DNA of 64,000 bases from Streptomyces sp. BV286 (GTDB lineage Bacteria; Actinomycetota; Actinomycetes; Streptomycetales; Streptomycetaceae): assembly GCF_019090165.1 (NCBI RefSeq), contig NZ_JAHRIB010000141.1:1-64000 (forward strand). The letters run 5' to 3'. Shown here piece after piece: positions 57,110 to 64,000 of the stretch. A program made the position numbers and the translations under genes. Position 1 is the first letter of the stretch. Every line of letters starts with the position of its first letter. Under the pieces are notes generated by a model that saw only the letters and a program-made list of their open reading frames with translations, was not told where the DNA came from and searched no databases.

Positions 57110-58141
57110 TCACTGTCCCCGGTGGACCGACGGCTGCCAGCCCAGGGCCGGGCCGAGCACGGTCGCGATGTCGGTGAGGATCTGGACGTAGTCGTCGTGC
57201 CCGAAGGTGAAGGGCAGCGCGAACGCGACCTCGTCGATCTCCCGGAACGCCGCCTGGGAGTAGAGCCGTTCGGCGATCTCGGCGGACGTCCCGACGAGGT
57301 CGGGCGCGAACATCATGCGTGCCGGGCCCTGGGGCGCGGCGGTCCGCGGGGTCCGCTCCTCGGCGTACGCCTCGTACTTCGCGCGCTGTTCGGGGGTGGC
57401 ACTGTCGGTGGGGATCACGACGAGCCCCTGGGAGACGCGGGCGCTCTCCCCGTCGGGGTGGTGGGCCCGGAAGGCGCGCACGTGGGACAGCTGGATCTCG
57501 GCGAAGTCCTCGGACTCCTCCGCCTTGACGACGCTGCTGGTGAGGAAGTTCATCGCGTGCTCGCCGGCCCACCGGGCCGACCGCAGGCTGCCACCGCCGT
57601 ACCACAGCCGGCGACCGAGACCGGAGGCGTGCGGCTGGACGCGGTCCGAGAACGTCTCGAATCCCACGGCACCGCTGAAGTCGGTGGCCGGTTCGCCCCG
57701 CACGAAGTCCAGCAGCCGGGCCACCCGGTCGTGACCGAAGTCCTCGGCGTCGGCGGTGCCGGGATACAGCGCGTCCTTGACCTGGTCGAAGTGCATCGGC
57801 GGTCCGACGCTGACACCCGGGTTGAGGCGCCCTCCGGACAGGATGTCGACCGTGGCGAGGTCCTCGGCCAGCCGCAGCGGGTTCTCCCAGCCCAGGGGGA
57901 TGACCGCGGTGCCGAGCTCGATACGGGTGGTGCGCTGCGAGGCCGCGGCCAGGACGGCCACGGGGGAGGAGATCCCGTACTGGAGATGGCGGTGGCGCAG
58001 CCACGCGCTGTCGAAGCCCAGCCGTTCGCCGAGTTCGATGATCTCCAGCGTCGACTCGTGGCCGGTACGGGGGTCGGCCTCGTCGAACAGGCCGATGGTC
58101 AGGAAGCCCAGCTTCCGCAACGGTCGTGAGGGCAGCGGCAC
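57110..58141 (-). CDS. LLM-class flavin-dependent oxidoreductase
   Basis: The 343-residue barrel enzyme is a luciferase-like monooxygenase: KLGFLTIGLFDEADPRTGHE, FDSAWLRHRHLQYGISSPVA and RIELGTAVIPLGWENPLRLA lead the fold, and NPGVSVGPP marks the cofactor region. AGGAGGAG precedes GTG 58141. FMN- or F420-dependent oxidation of a small molecule is expected. It has no operon partner. Substrate unknown. Confidence 0.88.
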   Translation of the reverse strand: MPLPSRPLRKLGFLTIGLFDEADPRTGHESTLEIIELGERLGFDSAWLRHRHLQYGISSPVAVLAAASQRTTRIELGTAVIPLGWENPLRLAEDLATVDILSGGRLNPGVSVGPPMHFDQVKDALYPGTADAEDFGHDRVARLLDFVRGEPATDFSGAVGFETFSDRVQPHASGLGRRLWYGGGSLRSARWAGEHAMNFLTSSVVKAEESEDFAEIQLSHVRAFRAHHPDGESARVSQGLVVIPTDSATPEQRAKYEAYAEERTPRTAAPQGPARMMFAPDLVGTSAEIAERLYSQAAFREIDEVAFALPFTFGHDDYVQILTDIATVLGPALGWQPSVHRGQ

Positions 58142-58272
58142 GGGGCTCCTCCTGCGTCCGGGGCGAGTTCTCTCGAACTCCGGGCCGAGCGCATTCTCGC
58201 AGCCGATCACCGGGGCCGGCGCTCGCGGGGGCTCCTGCCGGGGCGGCGACGGCCGGGGCCGCGCCGAGGGTG

Positions 58273-58980
58273 TCAGTCCAGGATGTGCCGCAGGTAGGCC
58301 TGCGGGTCGGCGAGGTAGCGGCGCCAGTGGTCGACCAGCGCCAGTTCCCGCCAGGCCACCCGCCGCATGCCGTGGTCGCCGACCTCGATGATGTCGGCGC
58401 CCGGCAGCGCGGTCAGCACGGGAGAGTGCGTGGCACAGACGACCTGGCCACCCCGGCGCGCCAACTGGTCGAGATGGCCGAGCAGTTCGAGGCACGAACT
58501 GAACGAGAGCGCGGCTTCGGGCTCGTCCAGCACATACAGGCCGGGCTGGTGGAACTTCCCCCGGAACGCGGCGAGGAAGCCCTCGCCATGACTGACCGAG
58601 TCCGGTGCGAACCCTTCCCGGTCCAGTGCGTCCATGGCTGTTTCGGCCCGGAGGAAGAAGCCCTTGCGGGCCGACCAGCTGCCGAGCATCCGCCGCCCGT
58701 GCGCCGCGGCGTCGAAGCGGATCCGCTCGCCGAGCTCCGACCTGGACCGGGAACTCGCGTAACGCCAGTCGTGCGAGCCGCCCCAGGAGTCGAGCCCGAA
58801 GCCCTCCGCCAGGGCCTCGACCAGTGTCGACTTGCCGGAGCCGTTCTCACCCACGACGAAGGTCACCGGCGCGGTGAACCGGATCCCGTCCGCCAGCAGC
58901 CCGCGCACGCAGGGCACGGACCAGGGCCATTCATCTTCGTCGTACGAAGCCACATGTGCGTACGCGCGTTCGATGATCAC
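58273..58980 (-). CDS. AAA-type ATPase (ABC-like, OLD/RecF style)
   Basis: The 235-residue protein contains Walker A VVGENGSGKST (42-52), a Q-loop region, signature-like SHGEGFLAAF, Walker B LYVLDEPEAALS and the H-loop CATHSPVL. It resembles AAA_21-type ATPases that act alone or with a nuclease; no nuclease is nearby. GTG 58980. Energy-dependent role in DNA or protein handling is inferred only from the fold. Confidence 0.85.
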   Translation of the reverse strand: MIIERAYAHVASYDEDEWPWSVPCVRGLLADGIRFTAPVTFVVGENGSGKSTLVEALAEGFGLDSWGGSHDWRYASSRSRSELGERIRFDAAAHGRRMLGSWSARKGFFLRAETAMDALDREGFAPDSVSHGEGFLAAFRGKFHQPGLYVLDEPEAALSFSSCLELLGHLDQLARRGGQVVCATHSPVLTALPGADIIEVGDHGMRRVAWRELALVDHWRRYLADPQAYLRHILD

Positions 58981-59032
58981 GCGTCGAGTGTTCCACAGGG
59001 CGGCCTGGGACCGCGAAGGCGACTGCCGGGCT

Positions 59033-59422
59033 CTAGCGCTCGTCCTTGGCCTCGGCCTTCTTGTCCTTGATGCGGGCCGTCTCCTTGCGGACCTCGGCCT
59101 GGGTGGCGCGCTCCTTCTGGAGCCACTCCGGAGAGTCCTGCTTCAGCGCCTCGATCTGGTCCGTGGTGAGGGCGTCCGTCACGCCGCCTCGGGCGAGCCC
59201 CGAGATGGAGACGCCGAGCTTCGCCGCGACCACCGGCCTGGGGTGCGGGCCGTTGCGCCGCAGCTCCTGCAGCCACTCGGGCGGATCGGTCTGGAGCGCG
59301 GTCAGCTCGGAGCGCGAGACGACACCCTCCTGGAACTCGGCGGGTGTGGCCTCGAGGTACACACCCAGCTTCTTCGCCGCGGTCGCGGGCTTCATCGTCT
59401 GGGTGTTCTGGTGCGACGTCAT
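59033..59422 (-). CDS. DUF5997 protein
   Basis: The 129-residue product matches DUF5997: MKPATAAKKLGVYLEATPAE, FQEGVVSRSELTALQTDPPE and AKLGVSISGLARGGVTDALT. A Lys/Glu-rich tail follows. The start ATG 59422 excludes upstream antisense sequence. The family is often found divergent from a LysR-effector-domain gene, as here. Function unknown. Confidence 0.9.
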   Translation of the reverse strand: MTSHQNTQTMKPATAAKKLGVYLEATPAEFQEGVVSRSELTALQTDPPEWLQELRRNGPHPRPVVAAKLGVSISGLARGGVTDALTTDQIEALKQDSPEWLQKERATQAEVRKETARIKDKKAEAKDER

Positions 59423-59480
59423 GCCGTCAAGGGTATCGAGCATGTGAACCAGCGCCGACCACGACGGGTAACCTGGCCAG

Positions 59481-60260
59481 GTGACAGGCTCGGAAGAATC
59501 CCCTTCGTTCCGGCTCGCGTATGTCCCGGGAGTGACGCCCAGCAAGTGGGTGCGGATCTGGAACGAGCGGCTGCCCGACGTTCCCCTGACTCTCCTCGCG
59601 GTGTCCGCCGCCGAAGCCCTCGGTGCGCTGCGCGGCGGAGACGCCGACGCGGGTTTCGTCCGGCTGCCGGTCGACGGCGAGGATCTCAGCGCGATCCCCC
59701 TCTACACGGAGACGACCGTGGTGGTCGTCCCCAAGGACCACGTCGTGGCCGCGGTGGACGAGGTGACGGCCGAGGACCTGGCGGACGACATCGTGCTGCG
59801 TCCCCTCGACGACCCCCTCGAATGGGAGCGTCCGCCGGGCCGCCCCGCGATCGAGCGCCCCGCCACCACGGCCGACGCGGTCGAACTGGTGGCGGCCGGA
59901 GTGGGGCTCCTCGTCGTCCCGCAGTCGATCGCCCGCCTGCACCACCGCAAGGACCTCACCTACCGGCCGGTCACGGACGCCCCCGAGTCGCGGGTCGCCC
60001 TGTCGTGGCCGCAGGACAGGACCACGGACCTGGTGGAGGACTTCATCGGGATCGTCAGGGGCCGGACCGCCAACAGCTCACGGGGCCGCTCGCAGACCCC
60101 CGCCGAGCCGAAGGCCGCACGGTCCGACAAGGCGGCCCGCTCCGACAAGGGTGCGGCCCGGCACAAGCCCGCCGCGGGCCGGGCGACCGGCAAGAGCCCC
60201 CGGCCGGGCGCGAAGAACGCCAAGGGAGCCAAGAAGGGCAAGCCCCGCCGCCGGTCGTAG
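59481..60260 (+). CDS. LysR substrate-binding-domain protein without HTH
   Basis: The 259-residue protein is a LysR-type effector domain (about 10-200: RLAYVPGVTPSKWVRIWNER, DADAGFVRLPVDGEDLSAIP) with no helix-turn-helix before it. It ends in a Lys/Arg/Ala-rich tail of about 60 residues (NSSRGRSQTPAEPKAARSDK to KGKPRRRS) that could bind nucleic acid. GTG 59481. It is divergent from the DUF5997 gene, a pairing seen in other Streptomyces. It may be a ligand-binding regulator of unusual type. Confidence 0.85.
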   Translation: MTGSEESPSFRLAYVPGVTPSKWVRIWNERLPDVPLTLLAVSAAEALGALRGGDADAGFVRLPVDGEDLSAIPLYTETTVVVVPKDHVVAAVDEVTAEDLADDIVLRPLDDPLEWERPPGRPAIERPATTADAVELVAAGVGLLVVPQSIARLHHRKDLTYRPVTDAPESRVALSWPQDRTTDLVEDFIGIVRGRTANSSRGRSQTPAEPKAARSDKAARSDKGAARHKPAAGRATGKSPRPGAKNAKGAKKGKPRRRS

Positions 60261-60272
60261 CGGCGTCGGAGG

Positions 60273-60881
60273 CTACGGCGCCTCGTCCGTGTCGCGGACG
60301 AGGCCGGCCACGTGGTCGGTGATCGTGTCGAGGATGTCGGCCCACGCCCCGTCGTCACCGAGCACGAGGAAGTTGAGGGTCAGCCCGTCCGTCATGGCCG
60401 CCAGATAGCGGGCCAGCGCCGGGACGGGCACCCGGAGGTCGAAGTCCATGTCGCGGCTGAGCTGTTCGATCAGTTCGGCGTAGGCGTCGGAGTACAGCTC
60501 GTACTGCCGTCGTGCCAGGTGCTCGAATCCCGGCTGGCGCAGGGCGTACTGGGTCAGCTCGTAGGTGAGCATGTGCTCGCCGGGGTGCGCGGACACATGG
60601 TCCCAGTAGGCCTGGAAGCCGGCCGCGACCGTCTCCCGCAGCGTGGCCCTGGGCCGGATGGCCTCGCGCACCACCGTGACGTAGTGACCGGTGATCGTCT
60701 CGATGACGGACTCGATCAGTGCCTGCTTCGAGTCGAAGCAGTAGTGGAAGACACTCAGTGACACGCCCGCCTCGGCCGCGATGGACCGGGTCGTCGTCCT
60801 GGGGACGCCGTCCCGGGTCATCGCGCGGATGGCCGCTTCGGTGAGCTGACGGCGCCGTTCGGCCGACGGCATCCGTGCCAT
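60273..60881 (-). CDS. TetR-family regulator
   Basis: The 202-residue protein has an HTH at about 8-52 (RRRQLTEAAIRAMTRDGVPR, SIAAEAGVSLSVFHYCFDSK) and a TetR_C-like domain. GAAAGGGAC precedes ATG 60881. It lies 25 bp downstream of the secreted amidohydrolase on the same strand, so it may be co-transcribed with that gene and regulate it. Confidence 0.9.
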   Translation of the reverse strand: MARMPSAERRRQLTEAAIRAMTRDGVPRTTTRSIAAEAGVSLSVFHYCFDSKQALIESVIETITGHYVTVVREAIRPRATLRETVAAGFQAYWDHVSAHPGEHMLTYELTQYALRQPGFEHLARRQYELYSDAYAELIEQLSRDMDFDLRVPVPALARYLAAMTDGLTLNFLVLGDDGAWADILDTITDHVAGLVRDTDEAP

Positions 60882-60906
60882 GAGGTCCCTTTCGTCGTCG
60901 TGGGCG

Positions 60907-62964
60907 TCAGTTGCTGTAGACGCCCACCTCGTGGAGGGAGTAGCCCCAGTCGGTGCCGCGGTCCAGCCCGTGGACGCGCACGTAGCGGGCGGGCACACCG
61001 GAGAACTGAGCCGTGTCCAGGCCGCCGTCCCCGGTGGTGGTGGACCACACCGACTGCCAGTTGCTGCCGTCGGTGGAGACCTCCACACGGTACGACTTCC
61101 CGTAGGCGCGCTCCCAGTCGAGAGTGACGCGCTTGACCGTGCTCGTCGAACCGAGGTCGACCCGCAGCCACTGGTCGTCGCTCCAGTCGCTGGCCCAGCG
61201 TGTGCCCTGGTCGCCGTCCACGGCCCGGCCGGGCGCGTAGCTCGTGAAGGGGTTCGACTCCGACGAACTGGCCGACGCCGAGGCGCCCTTGGCGAGGTTC
61301 ACCCCGGCCTTGTGCTTCTCGGACGAGCCCCAGGTGTCGAGGTAGGACTCGGCGCCGCGCGACAGGTCGTCCACGACGTCCTGGCCGGCGACCAACCGGA
61401 TGTCCTCGATCCAGTCCGGGACGAGTCCGTAGTGAGCGGCGCCGTCGGTGTTGATGTCCCAGGTGCGCCGGCCGGTGGTCTGCCGGTCGATCACGGCGCT
61501 CCCGTCGGCGCTGCGGAACGGGTACCGCACGGGGTTCGAGGTGTCAGCTCCCCGCGGGGCGGGCCAGCCGCCGACACCGTTCATGTCGGTGCCGTAGCCG
61601 TACCCGACGCCGTACTTGTCGCGCAGGGCCTCCGTGCGCTCGGCCTCAGCGCCGAACTCCTCGGAGCCGTGCATGTACTGGGCGATGAAACCGCCGAGGC
61701 GGTAGACCCGCTCGGTCCACTTGAGGTCCATCCAGCTGTGCGAGGAGAGCACACCGGGGTAGGACTCCGCCTCGAAGAGGTCGAGGGCCCGGCCGGTGGC
61801 CTTGACGCTCATGTGGTCGATCTCGAGCATCATCTTGCGCTTCATCAGGCCCTGGACGGCGTACTCGCCCAGGTCGGTGAGCCCGCGTTTGTTGCACTGC
61901 GCGTCCTCGTCGTACGACGGGACCTCGACGCCCGCCGGCAGTTCGTCCTCGGCGCCCGGTGCCGCCGCGCCCCCGATCGGGTTGTCGCGCTGCGGGCCCT
62001 TGCACTTCTCCGTCTGCCAGAAGGTGCCCGTCGACAGGAACTGGCCGACGTTGATCGCAGTACCGAGACCGTGCTCGTCGAAGCGGACCCCGCACAGCGC
62101 GTTGTCGAACTTGTGGCACAGGAACATGCTGCGCACGCCGAGGTCGTACAACTCGTCGAGTCCGGCGTCGATGTCGTCCTTGTCGCACTGCGCGATGTCC
62201 AGGATCTGCTTGCAGCCGAAGGGCTCGGACGTCTCCACGCCCAGAACGACGGCGAGTCTGCCCTGCTCGACGACCTCGCGGGCCTGTGCGCTGTCGGTGA
62301 CGATCCGGAACCAGCCCTTGCCCGGACCGCCGTACATCGCGTCGATGTAGTCCTGCATGTCGTACGTCAGCTTCGCCTGCAGCCGGATCGAGGTCATCTC
62401 GTCACAACTGCGGTCCTTGAACGGGTAGACGGAGCAGATCACGCCGTTCGTCACGAGGTCGTTGACGAGCACGCGCTGGCCGCCGCGCCAGGCCCGTTCG
62501 ACCCAGGCGTAGTAGTTCTGCTGGTGGGTCAGCGAGTCATGGGCGGGCCAGTCCTTGAACGTGGGCCAGCCGTCGGGGTCGTGCTTGCCGTCGCCGCCGT
62601 TGGTGATGAAGTCGAAGATCGCGAGCGAGCCGTCCGGGTAGTGCTCGGGGCAGTCCTTGAGGGCGTCCGCGACACCCGACTTGGAGAACGGCTTGCCACA
62701 GATGAGCCGGCCGCCGAAGGCCTCGTTGGCCATGATGTGGTTGTGCGCGTCGACGAACCCGCGTACCTCTCCCTGGGCGTTGGTGCCCTTGAAGGGTTCA
62801 CCGGTGACGTTGATCTGGGAGTCGGGCGTGGGCCGCGCGGTCGGGTTCCACCAGTCCGTACCGGCCGCCGAACTGGGCGTGGGGCCGAGCGTCATGGCCA
62901 TCACGACGAGCAGCAACGACAGGACCGCGAGGGGTCGGCGCCTGCGGTGAGGCTGTCGGGTCAT
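60907..62964 (-). CDS. secreted amidohydrolase (M19-like) with C-terminal F5/8 type C domain
   Basis: The 685-residue protein has a signal peptide (to about residue 34), a TIM-barrel domain like renal-dipeptidase (M19) enzymes (GFVDAHNHIMANE with His74/76; LAVVLGVETSEPFGC; SMFLCHKFDNA; LEIDHMS), and a C-terminal F5/8C carbohydrate-binding module (about 545-685: NLAKGASASASSSESNPFTS, YAPGRAVDGDQGTRWASDWS). It is likely a secreted, cell-wall- or polysaccharide-targeted hydrolase. Usual M19 enzymes are shorter and lack the binding module. ATG 62964. Confidence 0.85.
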   Translation of the reverse strand: MTRQPHRRRRPLAVLSLLLVVMAMTLGPTPSSAAGTDWWNPTARPTPDSQINVTGEPFKGTNAQGEVRGFVDAHNHIMANEAFGGRLICGKPFSKSGVADALKDCPEHYPDGSLAIFDFITNGGDGKHDPDGWPTFKDWPAHDSLTHQQNYYAWVERAWRGGQRVLVNDLVTNGVICSVYPFKDRSCDEMTSIRLQAKLTYDMQDYIDAMYGGPGKGWFRIVTDSAQAREVVEQGRLAVVLGVETSEPFGCKQILDIAQCDKDDIDAGLDELYDLGVRSMFLCHKFDNALCGVRFDEHGLGTAINVGQFLSTGTFWQTEKCKGPQRDNPIGGAAAPGAEDELPAGVEVPSYDEDAQCNKRGLTDLGEYAVQGLMKRKMMLEIDHMSVKATGRALDLFEAESYPGVLSSHSWMDLKWTERVYRLGGFIAQYMHGSEEFGAEAERTEALRDKYGVGYGYGTDMNGVGGWPAPRGADTSNPVRYPFRSADGSAVIDRQTTGRRTWDINTDGAAHYGLVPDWIEDIRLVAGQDVVDDLSRGAESYLDTWGSSEKHKAGVNLAKGASASASSSESNPFTSYAPGRAVDGDQGTRWASDWSDDQWLRVDLGSTSTVKRVTLDWERAYGKSYRVEVSTDGSNWQSVWSTTTGDGGLDTAQFSGVPARYVRVHGLDRGTDWGYSLHEVGVYSN

Positions 62965-63331
62965 GGTTCATCACCCACGTCTTCGGTTGGGGTCGGCGCA
63001 GTCGATGAGCCAGACGGTCAGGACCCTGACGACCCTGTGACGCTTGTCATGACTCGTGCAAACGATGGGACGAGAATCGCGACTGCCGCAGAGAGAGTCA
63101 AGAGTCCGGGACGGATGACCTGATGGCTCGTCGGTGGGTCCCGGTGGGCGGGAAGGGCGCGGCGGACGGCGGCCGTTGGTGTCCCGCGCCGGACGGGCCG
63201 GTGAACCGCGGGTGTCGCCGCCCCTCTTGACGGCTCATTGGTCCAGTCCTACTTTCCTCCTCAGCTGTTCAAAAGCTCAGTCATCGTTCGTATTCATGAA
63301 CGGCTTCATCCCCCACACTCAGGGAGCCGAC
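62965..63331. other. gene-free region between divergent secreted-protein genes
   Basis: These 367 bp separate the amidohydrolase (start 62964) and the secreted jelly-roll protein (start 63332). A perfect palindrome GTCAGG-AC-CCTGAC at 63017-63030 lies 53 bp before the amidohydrolase start. An AT-richer stretch at 63250-63300 may hold the promoter of the plus-strand gene. No gene was seen. Confidence 0.5.
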
Positions 63332-63934
63332 ATGCTCACGCGCTTGCGAGCGCTCACCGTGACCGGTGCGGTGTGCGCCTCGACATTCCTGGCCGCGCCC
63401 AGCGCCTTCGCCGAAGTGGAACCCGGCGGCTGGACGTCGGTCTCGCCCACCCACACCGTGCAGGAGCGGGGCTGCGGCCAGGTCGACGGCCTGACCTTCC
63501 GGCTCACCTGCTCGACGGCCAGTGGAGACCAGCGGGCCGAACGGCGGTACGCCACCTACACCGGAGGCACGCGCCAGTTCGAGGGCTACTTCAGGATCAG
63601 CAGCCTCAGCGGCACCCGGATCAGCCTCAAGCAGACCTTCAACGAGTCGGCGGCGGGCCCCTACTTCATGCTCGCCGCCGAACGCGGCGGGCGACTGTAC
63701 GCGGTCCACGGCGGCGACACCCTCTCCAACGCCGGCACGGTCGGCGCCACCGTGCGCGTCAACACCGTTCACCAGGTGGGCAGTTCGCACCGCACCTACA
63801 TCAACGGCTCGCTCCAGCACACCTACGCGAGCCCCGGCGGCAGCTTCTACGACAAGTTCGGCGCCTACCGCACCAACAGCGGCAACGGACCGGCCACCGT
63901 GGTGTGGAGCAACGTCCGCTTCTGGCGCAAGTAG
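63332..63934 (+). CDS. secreted protein, jelly-roll polysaccharide-lyase-like
   Basis: The 200-residue precursor has a signal peptide (about 1-28, ending APSAFAEVEP) and a beta-rich domain with EGYFRISSLSGTRISLKQTF, GPYFMLAAERGGRLYAVHGG, VRVNTVHQVGSSHRTYINGS and KFGAYRTNSGNGPATVVWSN. The order of strands suggests a concanavalin-like fold as in polysaccharide lyase or glucan-binding proteins, but no catalytic residues are certain. AGGGAG precedes ATG 63332. Probable extracellular polysaccharide-acting protein. Confidence 0.75.
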   Translation: MLTRLRALTVTGAVCASTFLAAPSAFAEVEPGGWTSVSPTHTVQERGCGQVDGLTFRLTCSTASGDQRAERRYATYTGGTRQFEGYFRISSLSGTRISLKQTFNESAAGPYFMLAAERGGRLYAVHGGDTLSNAGTVGATVRVNTVHQVGSSHRTYINGSLQHTYASPGGSFYDKFGAYRTNSGNGPATVVWSNVRFWRK

Positions 63935-63944
63935 CGCGGAACCC

Positions 63945-64000
63945 ATGCGAGTCACCGCACGCGGAGCGGCGCCGGCAGCCCTTGCTCCTGCCCTGGTCCT
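63945..64000 (+). CDS. possible start of a secreted protein, truncated by window edge
   Basis: A frame opens at ATG 63945, 10 bp after the upstream stop, and reads MRVTARGAAPAALAPALVL before the right edge. The basic start and the Ala/Leu stretch are typical of a signal peptide. Ribosome-site support (GCGGAA) is weak and only 18 codons are visible, so this may be a chance frame. Confidence 0.3.
   Translation, partial: MRVTARGAAPAALAPALV

Noticed and set aside
1..64000. tRNA, rRNA, transposase or prophage genes
   Set aside because: None was recognised in any frame or by characteristic motifs.

Overview
The window is from a high-GC actinomycete, almost certainly a Streptomyces or close relative. 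The base composition, GTG/TTG starts, very strong third-position G+C and near absence of TTA codons all fit. So do the families: streptogrisin-type proteases, DUF397/XRE pairs, S-adenosyl methyltransferases of the DUF574 type, LAL-type LuxR regulators, DUF1206, DUF5997 and a class F sortase. No rRNA, tRNA, CRISPR array, prophage or insertion sequence was seen. It reads as ordinary chromosome with one striking accessory-type operon.

Layout. 1-8.9 kb: truncated DUF3105 protein, small membrane protein, a TetR/MFS efflux pair with a triple operator, an ARMT1/DUF89 protein, a membrane-anchored S1 protease carrying the only TTA codon noticed in the window, an epoxide hydrolase, a hypothetical protein and an aldo/keto reductase. 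8.9-11.1 kb: class F sortase overlapping its probable surface-protein substrate, then a GNAT acetyltransferase. 11.6-23.15 kb: a ten-gene minus-strand operon (see below). 23.4-30.9 kb: methyltransferase, peptidoglycan-binding membrane protein, LAL regulator, BBE-type FAD oxidase, DUF574 methyltransferase and a degenerate P-loop protein. 31-36.7 kb: developmental-regulator-like island (DUF397, XRE/DUF5753, NsdA-like TPR regulator, SDR, HATPase anti-sigma-like protein, DUF6624). 36.8-44.4 kb: second LAL regulator, then a redox/signalling operon (response regulator-thioredoxin reductase fusion, cyclic-nucleotide-binding histidine kinase, UBP zinc finger) divergent from DUF1206. 44.5-51.2 kb: streptogrisin-like protease with a LacI-type operator, PPOX enzyme, L,D-transpeptidase, Imm5-like protein and a two-component system. 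51.2-64 kb: repeat-rich membrane protein and a mixed set of enzymes and regulators ending in secreted proteins.

Main result. The 11.6-23.0 kb operon runs, in transcription order: ATP-grasp ligase, DUF364 protein, SbnA/cysteine-synthase-like PLP enzyme, enolase-superfamily epimerase, MFS exporter, SAM methyltransferase, then an OppA/NikA-like lipoprotein, two permeases and a fused double ATPase. Nearly all junctions are 4-bp stop/start overlaps. A TTGACA-like/N17/TAG-type promoter at 23123-23151 has a Zur-box-like palindrome in its spacer. Exporter plus Opp-type importer plus small-molecule enzymes matches the plan of staphylopine (cnt) loci, but with a different biosynthetic set. I infer a zinc-repressed metallophore made by an ATP-grasp ligase; the product is unknown.

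Gene calls rest on reading translations by eye; product names are family-level unless motifs are given.
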